Positions 32,757-43,800 of a stretch of 64,000 nt of DNA are shown piece by piece (positions within the stretch are counted from its first letter, which is position 1; each line of letters starts with the position of its first letter). This DNA comes from Rhodosorus marinus. Its lineage: Eukaryota > Rhodophyta > Stylonematophyceae > Stylonematales > Stylonemataceae. The stretch lies in NCBI GenBank assembly GCA_029953675.1, contig JAMWBK010000013.1, positions 310,001 to 374,000 on the forward strand, in the 5' to 3' direction. The notes below the pieces were generated by a model. The model had not been told where the DNA came from. It saw only the letters and a list, made by a program, of their open reading frames with translations, and did not search any database. Made by a program: the position numbers and the translations under genes.

Positions 32757-33911
32757 GAGGACATTCTGGTCTTGAAAAAAAGTAATACTGCCGATGGTGC
32801 TACTCCCATCCTACGACGCCAAGGTATGGCTCTATCTGAGAGGCTGAACGGAGCGTTGAACTCGAATTCGGAGTCCACAGCTAGGCGAACTGCGTTGAGC
32901 CGACTTGGCACCCACTGCGGGACACCCGGATGGTTTTTTTTGCCCAGCTTGATGTGACGCAGTAATCGTCGTTTGGAAGACGGAATTACTCGTCGTACAA
33001 GATACTATCCAGTATACTCGGAAGTGCGCCTCTTCGCAATGGCAGCTTGGCTGCCAATGACACAAGAGACATCTTGACATTAACGAGACGGTCGATCCGC
33101 ATGTTTGTGTTGCTGGCTCTAGGATCTTGTCCAGAGGAGAACGGGGCGGCGATTACTAATCTCCTTATCAACCCGAAACTCAAACAGCGACAGCTCTACT
33201 GCGGAGCGTCCAGGGTTCCAATCCGCCGAAGACGTTAGAGCCATGCACCCACAAGACGTCGGGCTTGGAGTGTGTAACCACGTGCTCATCCTGTTGACGG
33301 AATGCGCTGAATTGTACACAAACCCGATGCTTGCGACGGGGGAGACCGAGACCGTGAGGACTGGTCTCCTCGTCAACCCGACACTAGAATTCCAAATGTT
33401 CCGTCGTCTAGTGTCCCACGGTTCTTATAAATTGAAAATCTTAGAACCGTTCACCAAAGAGACGTCGAGGTGGGAGAGCCCCTGCCCTCTTCCGCGCTCC
33501 ACGGCATCCTATCGGCAAAGCACTCATTAAGTTTTGTCAAACCAAATCCTAAAACCGAAAGAAATTCGAACCCAACGCTTGCTTATTCATTTTTCAAAAA
33601 CAAATTGCGGGCCAGAACATCGGGCCAATATGAACAAGTGATTTACGTAAACAATTATGGCGGTCGAGGAAAGTCATATTGGTCGGATCGGGTAGGTCGA
33701 TTTGGCCCGTTGGATTTAGAGTTTTTGGAAGAAATTACTGGGCCAATTTCGTTTACTGAACATCTGTCTTTGGGTGGGCGGGGAAGATCGGGTATAAAGA
33801 GCTCGGTTTGACAACTTGTGGGCCTGGAGAGCTGGGGGACGGAGCTTGTTAGGTTAGTGAAGTACTATGGAATGATTTCTGGCTAGTATTTTGTGATTCC
33901 TTCGTGCTTTA
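32757..33911 (+). pseudogene. Possible relic of the GyrA C-terminal domain, then intergenic
   Basis: After the GyrA TAG the same frame is open to 32957 and begins EDILVLKKSN, which resembles the first blade of the gyrase pinwheel. Further short frames (33047-33238 with TRDILTLTR; 33243-33530 with NHVLILLTECAELYTNP) loosely resemble later blades but sit in different frames with no in-phase introns that I could find. I read this as a decayed C-terminal domain, with low confidence. From 33530 to 33911 there is no gene. Confidence 0.35.
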
Positions 33912-35094
33912 ATGAATGAAGTTGATGTTATCTCGGACTTGCCCGCATGTCTGTGGGAGTTGATTCTGGACAAGCTGTCTGTCTTCGAGTTGAATGAGGT
34001 TGCAAGAGTAGACCGTAGGCTTTTCACGTTGGTTGTCAGGTATTGGGAAGATCTCGGACGCGTGGAAGAGCCGGAGACCGAATTTGAGAGCTCGATCACA
34101 CAGGCGGTCTCGCTTGTACGCATTCGTATTTAGGTGATTTAGTGGAAAGCGTGGTTGTGCCACATCGATCCGCGGCGACGACTCTACCCGGTCAAGAATC
34201 TTAGGGAGAATTGTTTTGTTGAACAATCAAATTCCCTACCGTTTTTGCTTGCCTTTGCATGACTCGCTTCCCCAGTTTCAAGGCACACCTCCAGGAGAAA
34301 CTCGCATAGTTGACAAGGAGTTGCACAAGCTCGTTTCCTCGTCCGTCCTGTGGGGCTTTACGACAAGTGGGGAACTTAAAACATGTTTGAAGTCCACAGC
34401 CACAGAGGTCAGCTCGAAATTTTAAGATTTTATCGCAGGGTTTATGCCTACCAGAGTTTGAAATCAGATGGGATCCCTGGTTGCCATTTGACTGAAACCA
34501 CTTGCTTGCTCCTTGTAGAAGCTGTGTCAAAGACTTCAAAACGTACAGGATCACGGCCATACTACCCCGGTTTCATTGTTCTTATCGTTACTGGCCAAGG
34601 AGAGCATGTGCCCAGCTCTAATTGGCACGTTCTTAATGGTCTCATGCTCACGGAAGGTGCTACGCGTTACCGATGTGGTCTGCGTGCTTCACTTCCTTCT
34701 GGTTCACCACGGGAAAACCTACTGCTATGAGGTGCTAGACCAGTTGTTTCTGGAAACCGGCAGGGTTAGTGCTCGAGGTTTGACTGTTCGTTCGAGCGCA
34801 CGACGAAGAAGCAGACAATGGTACCGACGTGATAAGGATGTGCCCGTTGCGAGAATCATTGTTGGCCTGAAGACTTTCTGGCCGGCTTCAGATATTGCTG
34901 AATATATGCTCTACCGATCACGTTCTCTGCAATCCGTTCTGAGGGTGGAATCGATAATCGCGGAGATGGCCGAGTGGGCCCCATTCTTTTTCATAGCTAC
35001 GGTCGTGCAAGGACTCTCAGATGGAATCGTCGTCAACACTCTGAGACTGCTCGTCAGGCGTCAAAACTTGGGTCCAGTGGCAACGGCTTCGTAG
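33912..35094 (+). CDS. F-box protein, unrecognised C-terminal domain
   Basis: F-box proteins recruit substrates to SCF ubiquitin ligases through Skp1. The first exon starts at ATG 33912, and residues 5-45 fit an F-box (ISDLPACLWELILDKLSVFE, then LNEVARVDRRLFTLV). A middle exon around 34205-34410 and a last exon 34519-35094 are joined in phase 0 across an intron at 34411-34518 (GTCAGC to TTGTAG). The join between the first and middle exons is unresolved: the clean donor after 34100 and the acceptor at about 34202 disagree in phase. The C-terminal part (about 190 residues) is Leu/Val/Arg-rich and helical and shows no LRR, Kelch or WD repeats. The substrate is unknown. I am confident of an F-box gene but not of the full exon structure. 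Confidence 0.6.
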
Positions 35095-35412
35095 GCCGGC
35101 GGCATCTCTCCACTGAAAGATACCACGGATCTCCCTCAACTCTTAAGCTCCAATTCTACTTCCAACCGAACTAGGTACATAACTAGCTTTGTTTCAAGCT
35201 GGTCGGGACCACGCAAGCGGCGCCTCATTAGTTCTACAACCCGTGATTGGGATTCGGATAGGAGATCCCGGCTACACATGTGCTTGCGATCCATCGGCAA
35301 GGAAAAGAGTTCATAATTCGAAGGGATTCGTTCTATTCCCGAGGACGTAAGCAAACCAACAGCAAACATTTTGTTTTATATAAATTGAACATTCCGATTG
35401 CGAGAACCTTCT

Positions 35413-36087
35413 TCAAGGTCCGGTGGCCGCGAGGGCCCTTTCTTCAATCTCTCTGTCTTCTTTTTCCTTTCGCTGAGCCATCATCGCAAGAGCCTCACGC
35501 TCAAGAAACTCTTCTTCACCCCATACCTATCACGCAGAAACAAAAGCAGTTGAGCAGGCACAAGCCCACGGAAGTAACTTTTCAGTATCTCTCATCCGCA
35601 ACAAGTCAAAAGTGGTCTCAAACAATCAAGCGCAGGAAACACATTGCAGTTCTCTCCAACGGCTTACATGTATGGAACCGTTTGGAGTCCACCTTCTTGA
35701 AAGGCAGTAAACTAAGATGACTGCAGCCCAGCTACTGTAGATTACAGCAGGCATTGCTCGACGCTCTTCCTCATGGTAATTCGGATTGTCGGGATGTTCG
35801 CCAAATGGGGCAGCCTCATCGTCGTCAGTGAATTCCTCCTCAAAAACTTCTCCTTCCTTCGCCGGGGCGCCTTTCATGTCAAACGCAAGCCAAGAAAAAA
35901 CGAAAAAATTCTCAGGCATAAGCATACCTCACTCTCGCAACACAAAAACAAGCTACCCAGTAAAACTAAAGGCCAAGAAAACAACTTAGAGCGCGGAAGA
36001 GATCCAAAACTCACCCATTGCTCTCGCCGCAGTCGCATGCAGAGTCCTCGAGTGCCCGGTGCGAAGCAGCGGCGGTACGCCCTTCAT
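35413..36087 (-). CDS. NDUFB11: Mitochondrial complex I ESSS/NDUFB11-like subunit
   Basis: Exons 36087-36015, 35870-35668 and 35526-35413 are phase-matched (1, then 0) and give 129 aa. The N-terminus is a basic, acid-free presequence (MKGVPPLLRTGHSRTLHATA). An acidic stretch follows, then HPDNPNYHEEERR, one transmembrane helix (AVIYSSWAAVILVYCLS), and after it TPNGSIHVWGEEEFLERE and a charged helix. One helix followed by P-[DN]-x-SI-x-W-A/G-x-x-E-x-x-x-R is how I recognise the ESSS (NDUFB11) membrane-arm accessory subunit of complex I. The similarity is short, so another single-span inner-membrane protein is possible. No neighbour is functionally linked. Confidence 0.55.
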
Positions 36088-37031
36088 CACCCGTAGCAAC
36101 GACATACCCCTCAACCCCGCCTTTTTCACCCCAAAATTCTCAAATCCCAAACCTCAGTTTCAGTAGCATAAAAATTATTCCTTATACCAAATAACCGGTC
36201 ATATACTAGAAAAAAGTTGAGATACCCAGCCCGTCTTCCTGCCAGAGCCTTTCCCTTCTACCAACACACACCACCTTCAGCAGCCTTCACCAAACCCCTA
36301 CTAGACGAAAGCATCTCCCCAACCCTTCAAAAAGCCCTCTCAAGAGATGGTGACTCTTAAAAATCAAGATAGTCTCCAAAAACATATTTTTAAACTTTAA
36401 TCAACCTTTATCGCGATAAGATTTTCTATTATTGTCATCGGCATCAGGCATTGATCTGAACCGATTTTATATTGATTGTGGATATTTATGATTGGATAAA
36501 CGTGGTGACCTGGAGTATTTTTATTGGAAGTTATGTTGTTTAATGATTGAATACGTATTTGATTGAGTAGTTTATTTATGAATTAATTTCAACGATTTGG
36601 CGCTGGTATCGACTTTGCGGTGACATTTCTGTAGCCGATGTCCGTTGGAGAGGGCAGGTGGGGTCTGAACACTTCCTGGTATTGTATGGATGGCAGGCAG
36701 ATTTGATGTTTGAGCTTTTGGTTTGGTACTTAACTGTGTGCTTTAGTGCTACTAGAGTCTTTGTCTGTGACCTGGCTGAGAGGAGCTGTTGGTTTCCAAG
36801 TGAGTCATCCCTGCTGGGAAGTGACTTGAAATGGGGGGCAGATGGCGGGGTTGGTGGTTTTCGGGCCTTTGGCGAAAGTTTTGCCGGATGGTGTGCTTCA
36901 AAAGTCTCTTGATTTACATTAATATTTGGCTGTTTAGAATTTGGTTACAGGGGTTGGTGGTGCCCAAGCTTGCGCGTGCTTGAATCCGTGGGGCAGTCAA
37001 TCAGAGCCAGTACTCCAAGCCGCACAAGTTT
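36088..37031. other. Intergenic
   Basis: No gene is supported. About 36380-36600 is AT-rich. The plus frame at 36658-36912 is Gly/Trp-rich with no family similarity. Confidence 0.4.
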
Positions 37032-37838
37032 TCACTCTTGGTGTTCTAGCCCCTTGGCCTGAGTTAGTAGGGAAGCATGGTCCTGCTGTTGAGCGCTACG
37101 GATCATGAGCATGATCTTCATTTCGAGTTCCTTCATCTTCATGGATTGCTCATGTCTCAACCTCTCCAGCTCTACTTCGAGAACGTTTCTCGTTTCTAAG
37201 CGCAGTCTTTCCACGTCGAGCTGGAATCTTCTGTCTCGCTCCTCTAGTCTCTTGTCTGAAGCAGCCCTCTGGTCGTCTGTGGTCTTCTCCAAAGTCCGTA
37301 ATGCCTCAATGAACACAGTGCTATCCGCCATCTCGCCGTTCTCCTCTGGAGCCCTGGAGGTGGTCTGTATTGCCCTCGCACTGGCTGTTGGGGATCTCTC
37401 CCCGTCATCTTCAGAATCCCTCCCGATTTCAAATTCCTCTTTAGCGTCTACGGGATCTTTCCCAAAGACGGACATACATAGAGCGTAGTTGGGCCAAGCC
37501 TCCTCAGCTTTTTCGGAGCTCGCAGAGCTTCCATCTGCTACGCTTTTGCGCCTCAGAATCTCATATTTTGACCGTAGATTGTTCGACTTTACTCGTAGAT
37601 TTTTCCAGCTCCGGACTGGATATTTCGTTCTTGCGACCTCGTGAAACTCTCTGTTCAACTGTGCAGCCATTGGGGCGAACTTTTCCTTCCCCTTCTTCCT
37701 CCTCACAGGCCCTTGTGCCAGCGAGAAGTCAAGCATCAACTGCAAAAAGCGCTGCTCTTCCTCAGCACTCCAGCTCTTCCTCGCCAGATCAGCCAATCCA
37801 TTCTGCCCCCTCCTTCTGACCATATCATCCTCCACCAT
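37032..37838 (-). CDS. Myb/SANT-like DNA-binding domain protein with C-terminal coiled coil
   Basis: A single exon encodes 268 aa. Residues about 18-105 form a trihelix-type Myb/SANT-like domain: SWSAEEEQRFLQLMLDF, then FAPMAAQLNREFHE, and the third-helix region RSWKNLRVKSNNLRSKYEIL. A short LCMSVFGKDP segment follows, as often seen after this domain in plant and transposon-derived proteins. Residues 175-250 are a long charged coiled coil rich in Arg and Glu (RLRLETRNVLEVELERL). A transcription factor or a domesticated PIF/Harbinger-type Myb protein are both possible; no transposase gene or terminal repeats are nearby. Absence of introns in this intron-rich neighbourhood is compatible with retro- or transposon origin. 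Confidence 0.72.
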   Translation of the reverse strand: MVEDDMVRRRGQNGLADLARKSWSAEEEQRFLQLMLDFSLAQGPVRRKKGKEKFAPMAAQLNREFHEVARTKYPVRSWKNLRVKSNNLRSKYEILRRKSVADGSSASSEKAEEAWPNYALCMSVFGKDPVDAKEEFEIGRDSEDDGERSPTASARAIQTTSRAPEENGEMADSTVFIEALRTLEKTTDDQRAASDKRLEERDRRFQLDVERLRLETRNVLEVELERLRHEQSMKMKELEMKIMLMIRSAQQQDHASLLTQAKGLEHQE

Positions 37839-39701
37839 CGCATCCCTACAACCTTTTCCAACAGGGAAATGACTATCTTACACAATCAGACATATTATCC
37901 TCATTAAAGTCAGTCCAAAAAAAAACAAGCAACCGCCATCCGAACCCAAAATCGCGACCCAGAGATCCGAAGACCTCACCCTCAAAATCCCCGTCCACCA
38001 ATCCAGCAATCCAGGCACATCCAAAGGCTTCTCCCAAAACCAAACCTTCTACATAGAACTCGGCACTTATCCTTCCTTCCTGAACAGAAGAACAATCTTG
38101 CACTGCACGATCGCTTTTATCAACCCTTATCTCCTGCTAGTCTTGCTCAGAAAACTACTCTTTCCCACCAATCCCACCATCAATACCGATTTGGCTTAAC
38201 ATGCATGGCACGTGGCCCACCTCACTTTTTTTAGGTTAGTCATATCCACGCAATAAAAAAAAAGTCCCATTACGTCCGATTGGGTCCGATTAGGTCCGAT
38301 AGAAGTCGAACAGTCCGATATAAGTAAAATAGACCTGTATTACGTAATAATTACGTCATTTATTTCCTCTAAGGTGTCTTATATATATTTATCAGACTTG
38401 AATTCAGAATATTAGTAGAGTTTATGTCCATGAAGGTCCTATACCGATCGATTGACGTCCGATATTCCTCAATCAATGACGTATATTGATCGAATATCAA
38501 TCTTCTTCCTTGGCGACATTGTGTCTGTGCGACTACTTAAGAGTTTTTAAGGCCCTCTGAATCCATTCATTCTGAAAAAAATAAAATTGTATAGAACAGC
38601 CTGTCCTCTTCAGAAGTAATCATGATTCGATATATGATAGTGACAGCTTGTCATTCCGCGAAGTAATCATAATTCAATATTCGGATGCGGAGATGATTGA
38701 TTACTAGACGTATATTGATTGACTGTCAGAAGTTTAATCGGACTAGCAACTGAACATGTATTTTAGAAGTAATTAAATCAGACATCATCTACTTTTCTAC
38801 TTTTATTCAGTGGTCTATTCCGGAAAACTTTATAGGACAGTTTATGACTCCTCTACTTCTATCTATTGGTCAATCACAATAATATATTATTTAAATATTT
38901 TAAACCTATCTTCGCTTTTACTACGTTTATACAATAGATGCGTTTCTGTTTTGATGAATTATTCAAACAAGATGCGAATAATTTACGTATTATTTGATTT
39001 TTTGATCCTGGCTGGGGGTACTCGAAAAGTGGGAATTCGTGTAGGGGGTTGTTGGACCAGTAGTACGTTTGAAGCGCATTGGCGAGTATGGGTAGCTTTG
39101 GCTCTCGGATTTTGAGTGGCGAACAAAAGTCTCGGCATTGGTCGATGGGCAGTGCCTACTATGTTTGAGATGAGTGAAGCAGCTCTTGGAGCTCCAATGA
39201 ACCTTGATTTGGGTTTGACACCCGTGAGGTTCTCGGACTCAGAATTTGCTAACACTATACTTTGCGTTCGCCAAAGTGTGGAGTTCGTTACTCCCCAAAG
39301 CGGAACAGACTCCCTAAAATCTTCATTACCATATATTTTCAAAATACACACTTTACTGAGTTCAAATTTTCTTCAATGAAGGCGAATTCTATATACATAG
39401 TTTCCGAACAGCATGATGGACTTTACGGTCAATTTTCTATTGGATAAACTTTTTTCTGGAGTTAATAGATTATGACAGGTTTCGGTGTTGTTTGTAACAT
39501 CCATTGGCTAATTTTCTATCTCTCCTCGCAGCCACTTTTTTCACTTGGTCTATAACTTGGTCCAATTCATACACAACGGTTTTCATTTCAAATCAATATT
39601 ACTAATTCGACACAAGTATCCGCGGGCAGATCGGCTTTCCGGCTCGGGCTGTCTGGAAAATTATTTCTTTACATTCTGTAATTATTCTACAGCCTCACGA
39701 A
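37839..39701. other. Gene-poor AT-rich stretch with GTCCGAT words
   Basis: Between 38273 and 38325 GTCCGAT occurs four times with spacings near 12, 11 and 26 bp, and another GTCCGAT lies near 38458. A perfect 15-bp palindrome, ACGTAATAATTACGT, is at 38342-38356, and TGACGT-type words recur to 38490. About 38560-39000 is AT-rich. No gene is supported; frames at 38810-39447 lack family similarity. Confidence 0.45.
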
Positions 39702-39774
39702 GCCGGCCTAGCTCAGTCGGTAGAGCGCAAGGCTCTTAACCTTGTGGTCGTGGGTTCGAGCCCCACGGTCGGTG
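39702..39774 (+). tRNA. trnK-CTT: tRNA-Lys(CTT), intronless
   Basis: The 73-nt cloverleaf is complete: acceptor GCCGGCC paired with GGTCGGT (two G-U pairs), D arm GCTC/GAGC with AGTCGGTA loop, anticodon stem CAAGG/CCTTG around CTCTTAA, giving anticodon CTT, variable TGGTC, and T arm GTGGG/CCCAC with TTCGAGC. The internal A and B boxes (TAGCTCAGTCGG and GGTTCGAGCC) are canonical for RNA polymerase III. The discriminator base is G. There is no encoded CCA. Confidence 0.97.
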
Positions 39775-39783
39775 CTTCAGATT

Positions 39784-39796
39784 CTTTTTTTTTTTA
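39784..39796 (+). terminator. RNA polymerase III T-run after tRNA-Lys
   Basis: An uninterrupted run of about a dozen T residues begins 10 bp after the tRNA 3' end, the expected pol III stop signal. Confidence 0.85.
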
Positions 39797-40160
39797 GTTC
39801 GTTGCTGTTGTTCTCGCTTGCTGCTAAATCTGTTTCGGCAACGACGCTACTGCCAAGCTCAGTGGGAGGCAACGCGAATATACCGTTTGAGGACTCGAAG
39901 GTGGAATGTCCTGGGCAATGTTTTGGCTACATGCAGACGAGGAACCAAGTGGAAGAGGTGACCCTGATGCACCAGCAAGCCAGTAGCAGCCCTCGGAAGA
40001 AATATCGAATTTGGTAGCCAGGTTGATGTCCATGCGTCCCCGCTTCCACGCATCAGGTCGTCAGCCTTGCCCCAAAGCTTGCGCATAGCTCCGGTCCTTT
40101 CAGTCTTTTTTTGGCTTCATCTGAAGCTGTTGATGATGAACTACGAACTCCTGCTCTCCA
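39797..40160. other. Intergenic after tRNA-Lys
   Basis: No gene is supported between the tRNA terminator and the repeat array; the overlapping short frames on both strands have no family similarity. Confidence 0.4.
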
Positions 40161-40175
40161 TCAGGAGGTCTAACA

Positions 40176-40560
40176 GTTCAATCGAAGGCGTTCTGCGTTA
40201 TGACATGTAACGCTTCAGTAGACGGCTTTCACTCTCACGATGTATAACTCTTCTAATGCGAACTTTGTCAATCGAAAGACGTTCACAATCAAGACGGGAA
40301 ACGCTCCCCGTGCAAAACTTTCGCAATAGAAGGCGTTCTCCATCAGAAAAATGTAACGCTTTCAATCGTAGGCGTTCACTATCATGATGGACAACTCTTC
40401 CCATGCAAAACCTTCGCGATCGAAGGCGTTCACTATCTTGACGAAAACTGTTTCCCCTTGTAAAGCTTTGTGAATCGAAGGCGTTCCACGTCATGAAATG
40501 TAACGCTTTCAATCGTAGCGTTCGCTATCATGACGTGAAACTCTCCCCGAACTTTGCAAG
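40176..40560. repeat. Higher-order minisatellite, about 147-bp unit of three monomers
   Basis: The core GGCGTTC (or GACGTTC, GGCTTTC, AGCGTTC) starts near 40188, 40223, 40279, 40332, 40371, 40425, 40480 and 40518. Spacings repeat as 35-56-53, then 39-54-55, then 38. Type A monomers share ATGTAACGCTT, type B share TCA-CTATCATGATG and CAACTCTTC, and type C share TC(A/T)TGACG and TTTCCCC or CTCCCCG. Like monomers recur every 144-148 bp. The array is upstream of FANCA, ending 250 bp before its ATG. Confidence 0.75.
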
Positions 40561-40809
40561 GCCAAAAAAACTGGCGCGCGTTTTATGAAAGGGTTTATAA
40601 ATACCTCGCCAGTATTGGAAGGGGCTGGGGGTGGAGAGAGAGTGAGGGGAATGGGAAACCGTTGACCGGTTTGTGTGGGTGCTGGCAGATATAGGGCGTC
40701 TAGTCTTTGGTGGTGTGTTCAAGTCGAAATTTGGTCGGTGTGGAGAGGTTTTTTTTTTGTTAGATGTTTGTTGAGGCGGTTCTATGTGTGGAGGAATTGA
40801 GAGGACCGT

Positions 40810-43800
40810 ATGAAACGGTCTCGTGAGGACATCCTCCAGCTCAATGTTGTGGAGTGCCTCCGCTCGCGGAGGGAAGTTCAGGCCGGGTCATCGGTTTGCA
40901 TGTCCAGCGGACGTGGACGCGCCGTTGCTGCCTCGCTTGTGAAGAGTTTGTCACGATGTGAAGTCAGTACTTCAAGTCTTAGTCGAGTCACGGGTGGAGG
41001 CGGGTTCCTGCTCTGTCCGTCTGTTCTTCTTGCACTCGTCAAGTATGTCCCTTGCGGCGCAGTGAACTTCCAAATCCCGCGAATACACAGACTTAGACGT
41101 CTCACACCACGTTGCGTTTCGTCCGAACTCTTCAACTCCCACTTGTTTAGATCGCGACTCCTCCACTCGAAAGATTTGGCAATTCTGCTTGAAAACGGGA
41201 GGCTTCTCAAGCTTTGCCGGTGCGAAAATGGATCCCGGGACTTGGTGCTTGAGCTTTCGAGTTTTGAATTCGAGGACCATGCTAGAGTACTGGCGTCTCT
41301 GCTCATAGCGCTGGACCCTGAGGCTGCAACATCTATAACAACGCAAATGAAAGACACACCCGCAACTTCCAAAACCTGTGCGATAGTCCTCGATCATCTG
41401 TTGACGAACTCCCCTCAAGTATGCGCTCATCCCGCATTTCCGGAAACCTGTCAAGAATCCGCTCACCTTAATTCGTTGATGCGCTTGCTCACTAAACTCG
41501 CAGTCAAACGCCGTAGAACTTGCTCTGGCTGCCGAAGCTACCGAGCTTGTTCCCAAGAAAGTCGCCGGTTATATTCAAATCCTCCGTGAAAAGTGTGGCG
41601 ACGCTGCTGCCGGTAGTGCGTGCACATCCCTGCTCAACGGCATCGTGAGCGGCAGGCTGGACAGAATTAATATTCCTGCTTGTGCTCATCTTGCCCGGCT
41701 GCTTTTGAGGGACAAATCCAACTCAACCCTTAGGTATACCGCCAGCAATCAACTATCACCCTATGACATGACTAACACCCGTCCCCGCGACGACATGCTT
41801 GTGTGTTTGTTTGCTTTCCCAGATCGTTCCATGAGCTACTTTGCTTTCCCGAGAATTCCGGTCGGGATGAAAATGAGTTCAGTTTAGTTACGGCCTTTGT
41901 TCGGCTCGCAATGGGAGTTGCGGGCTACAGCAAGTGCCTCCGCAATTTCCTCCTGAGTTCACCTCCCTTCCGGATCAGAGCCATGGCTAAGCTGCTGGTC
42001 CGCTGGATTCCTCATGAGCACATCTCGTGGACGGCAGCCACTGCTACAGTCATGAACAATACACCAAGGCACAGAGAGATTCTCGAGGTTTGATACATCT
42101 TGATACTGGCGCTTGCCACTAGCGCGGGGCGGCTAGATGTTTTCTGAACGGTGGTCTCTACTTGGCTGCAGATGTACATAATCGAGTCGACGAAGAGACT
42201 TTCCATTGGCGAGGACATGGAAAGTACGAAGCTCCTCTTTCCAGAACCTGCCTCACAGAAACTCAAGCTGAAGGTCTTGAAGATTTGCTTGTAGGTCAAC
42301 GTCGGACAGATTCGGAATTGCAAACCTTAGCCGAGGTCTTCGGGAAAGACGAAGAGCAGGCGGTCGAGCGTATCAACCGCTTGCGGTTTTTTAGACGATC
42401 TTACTTTCAGGCCGAGTTCGTACCTCGTCTGCTTCAGCTGGAGCTGTTCTCCTCAGCGCAACTGGAAAAGACTCGGGTGAACGTCATCAAGCTCCTGGGT
42501 GATCGGAAGCTCATCGATGGAAACGCTGCGACTCTTGCTGCTGCTGACATAGAAAACCGTCTCAACGTGAGTTCTTAACACTGGGGTTTACCTCTTTTTG
42601 CTCATGTTTCTGAAGGACATTTCTGCGTCTTGCCCGTGTTCTTGCGAAGCGAAGCGAGGAGGGGCCAAAACTTCTGCTTGCGAATTTGCGACCACCCTGA
42701 AACTCAGGATTCTGGGGGAAGATTTGCCCGTCGCAGTTTGGACTTTGATTAACGCCCTTGCCGGTCGTTTGCTGCCAAATGTTTCACGAGTAGTAAGTCG
42801 CTCTCGGCAAAGCAAACGAGATTCTCATGCCGCGCCCCTCACCGTTCTCTTTTTGAACCACGCAACGACCATACAGCCTCGAGAGAATCTTGCTTCCGGA
42901 ATTCTGGTATGTGCCACCAATGAAAGCCCGTCGTGGGTTCCAGAGTTTCTTCAAGTAGTTTTAGGTGACGACTCATGCATTGACGTCAGGAAAGCGTTGA
43001 GGAACGAGCTAGTTCATCTCAAATCCTCCTCGGTACGCCGAATCATCTCGTTTCAGCAGAGTTTTTTGCGAGAAGAACCCCGTTGTACCGTCTGAACCAA
43101 TTTTCCTTGTAGGACTCGTGTAGCTTCGATCCTCGACGCTTCGCGCAGGCTATCCTGCTGTTCTACGGGATGGAATCAGGGATGTCCGAGTTTCGTGAGC
43201 CAGTCGGTCCTGAGGACGAGGACTTCTCAGAATCAGTGTTCGCGAGAAACTCCATAAAGAGCCCAGAAGAGCGAGCGTATTTAATCAACTTTTCTGTAGA
43301 CTATTTATTTATTGTTGAAGCCTTGAACAGAGCTCGCCCTTCAGAAACGAGAATCAGACCTCCGAAGGCCTTGGCAGCCCTTCTGGTGTGGTATACAGAC
43401 ATGAGAGTTCGCGACGGCGAGGAGAAGGTCTTGTTCTCCACCGAAGTGGAGAAAAGCGTGCAACAGCTGGCGTCTGCCAACAACGTTGACTTTAAACGAT
43501 GGCTTTCTCATGAGGTGCACTCCCTTCTCTCACTCCGTTACCCATGTCACCTGACCATTAAGTTTGCTTTTGGGCTGTGCATTGTAGGTTAGATCTGGTT
43601 TACCGGACGTACGCAAATGCGGTCAGATCATTCTCGAAATGCAACGGAAATGTGTTGAAGCGGACGCCGTTGCAAGTGTCCTCGATTTGGTCGTCTTGTA
43701 CTCCAGGGAAAGTCACTCTATTAACTGCGATGTCCATGGTTTGGTTCTTGGACTCCTGAGCGTCGAGAAGGATCTCCAGTTTCTGGACCAGGAGAGGAAT

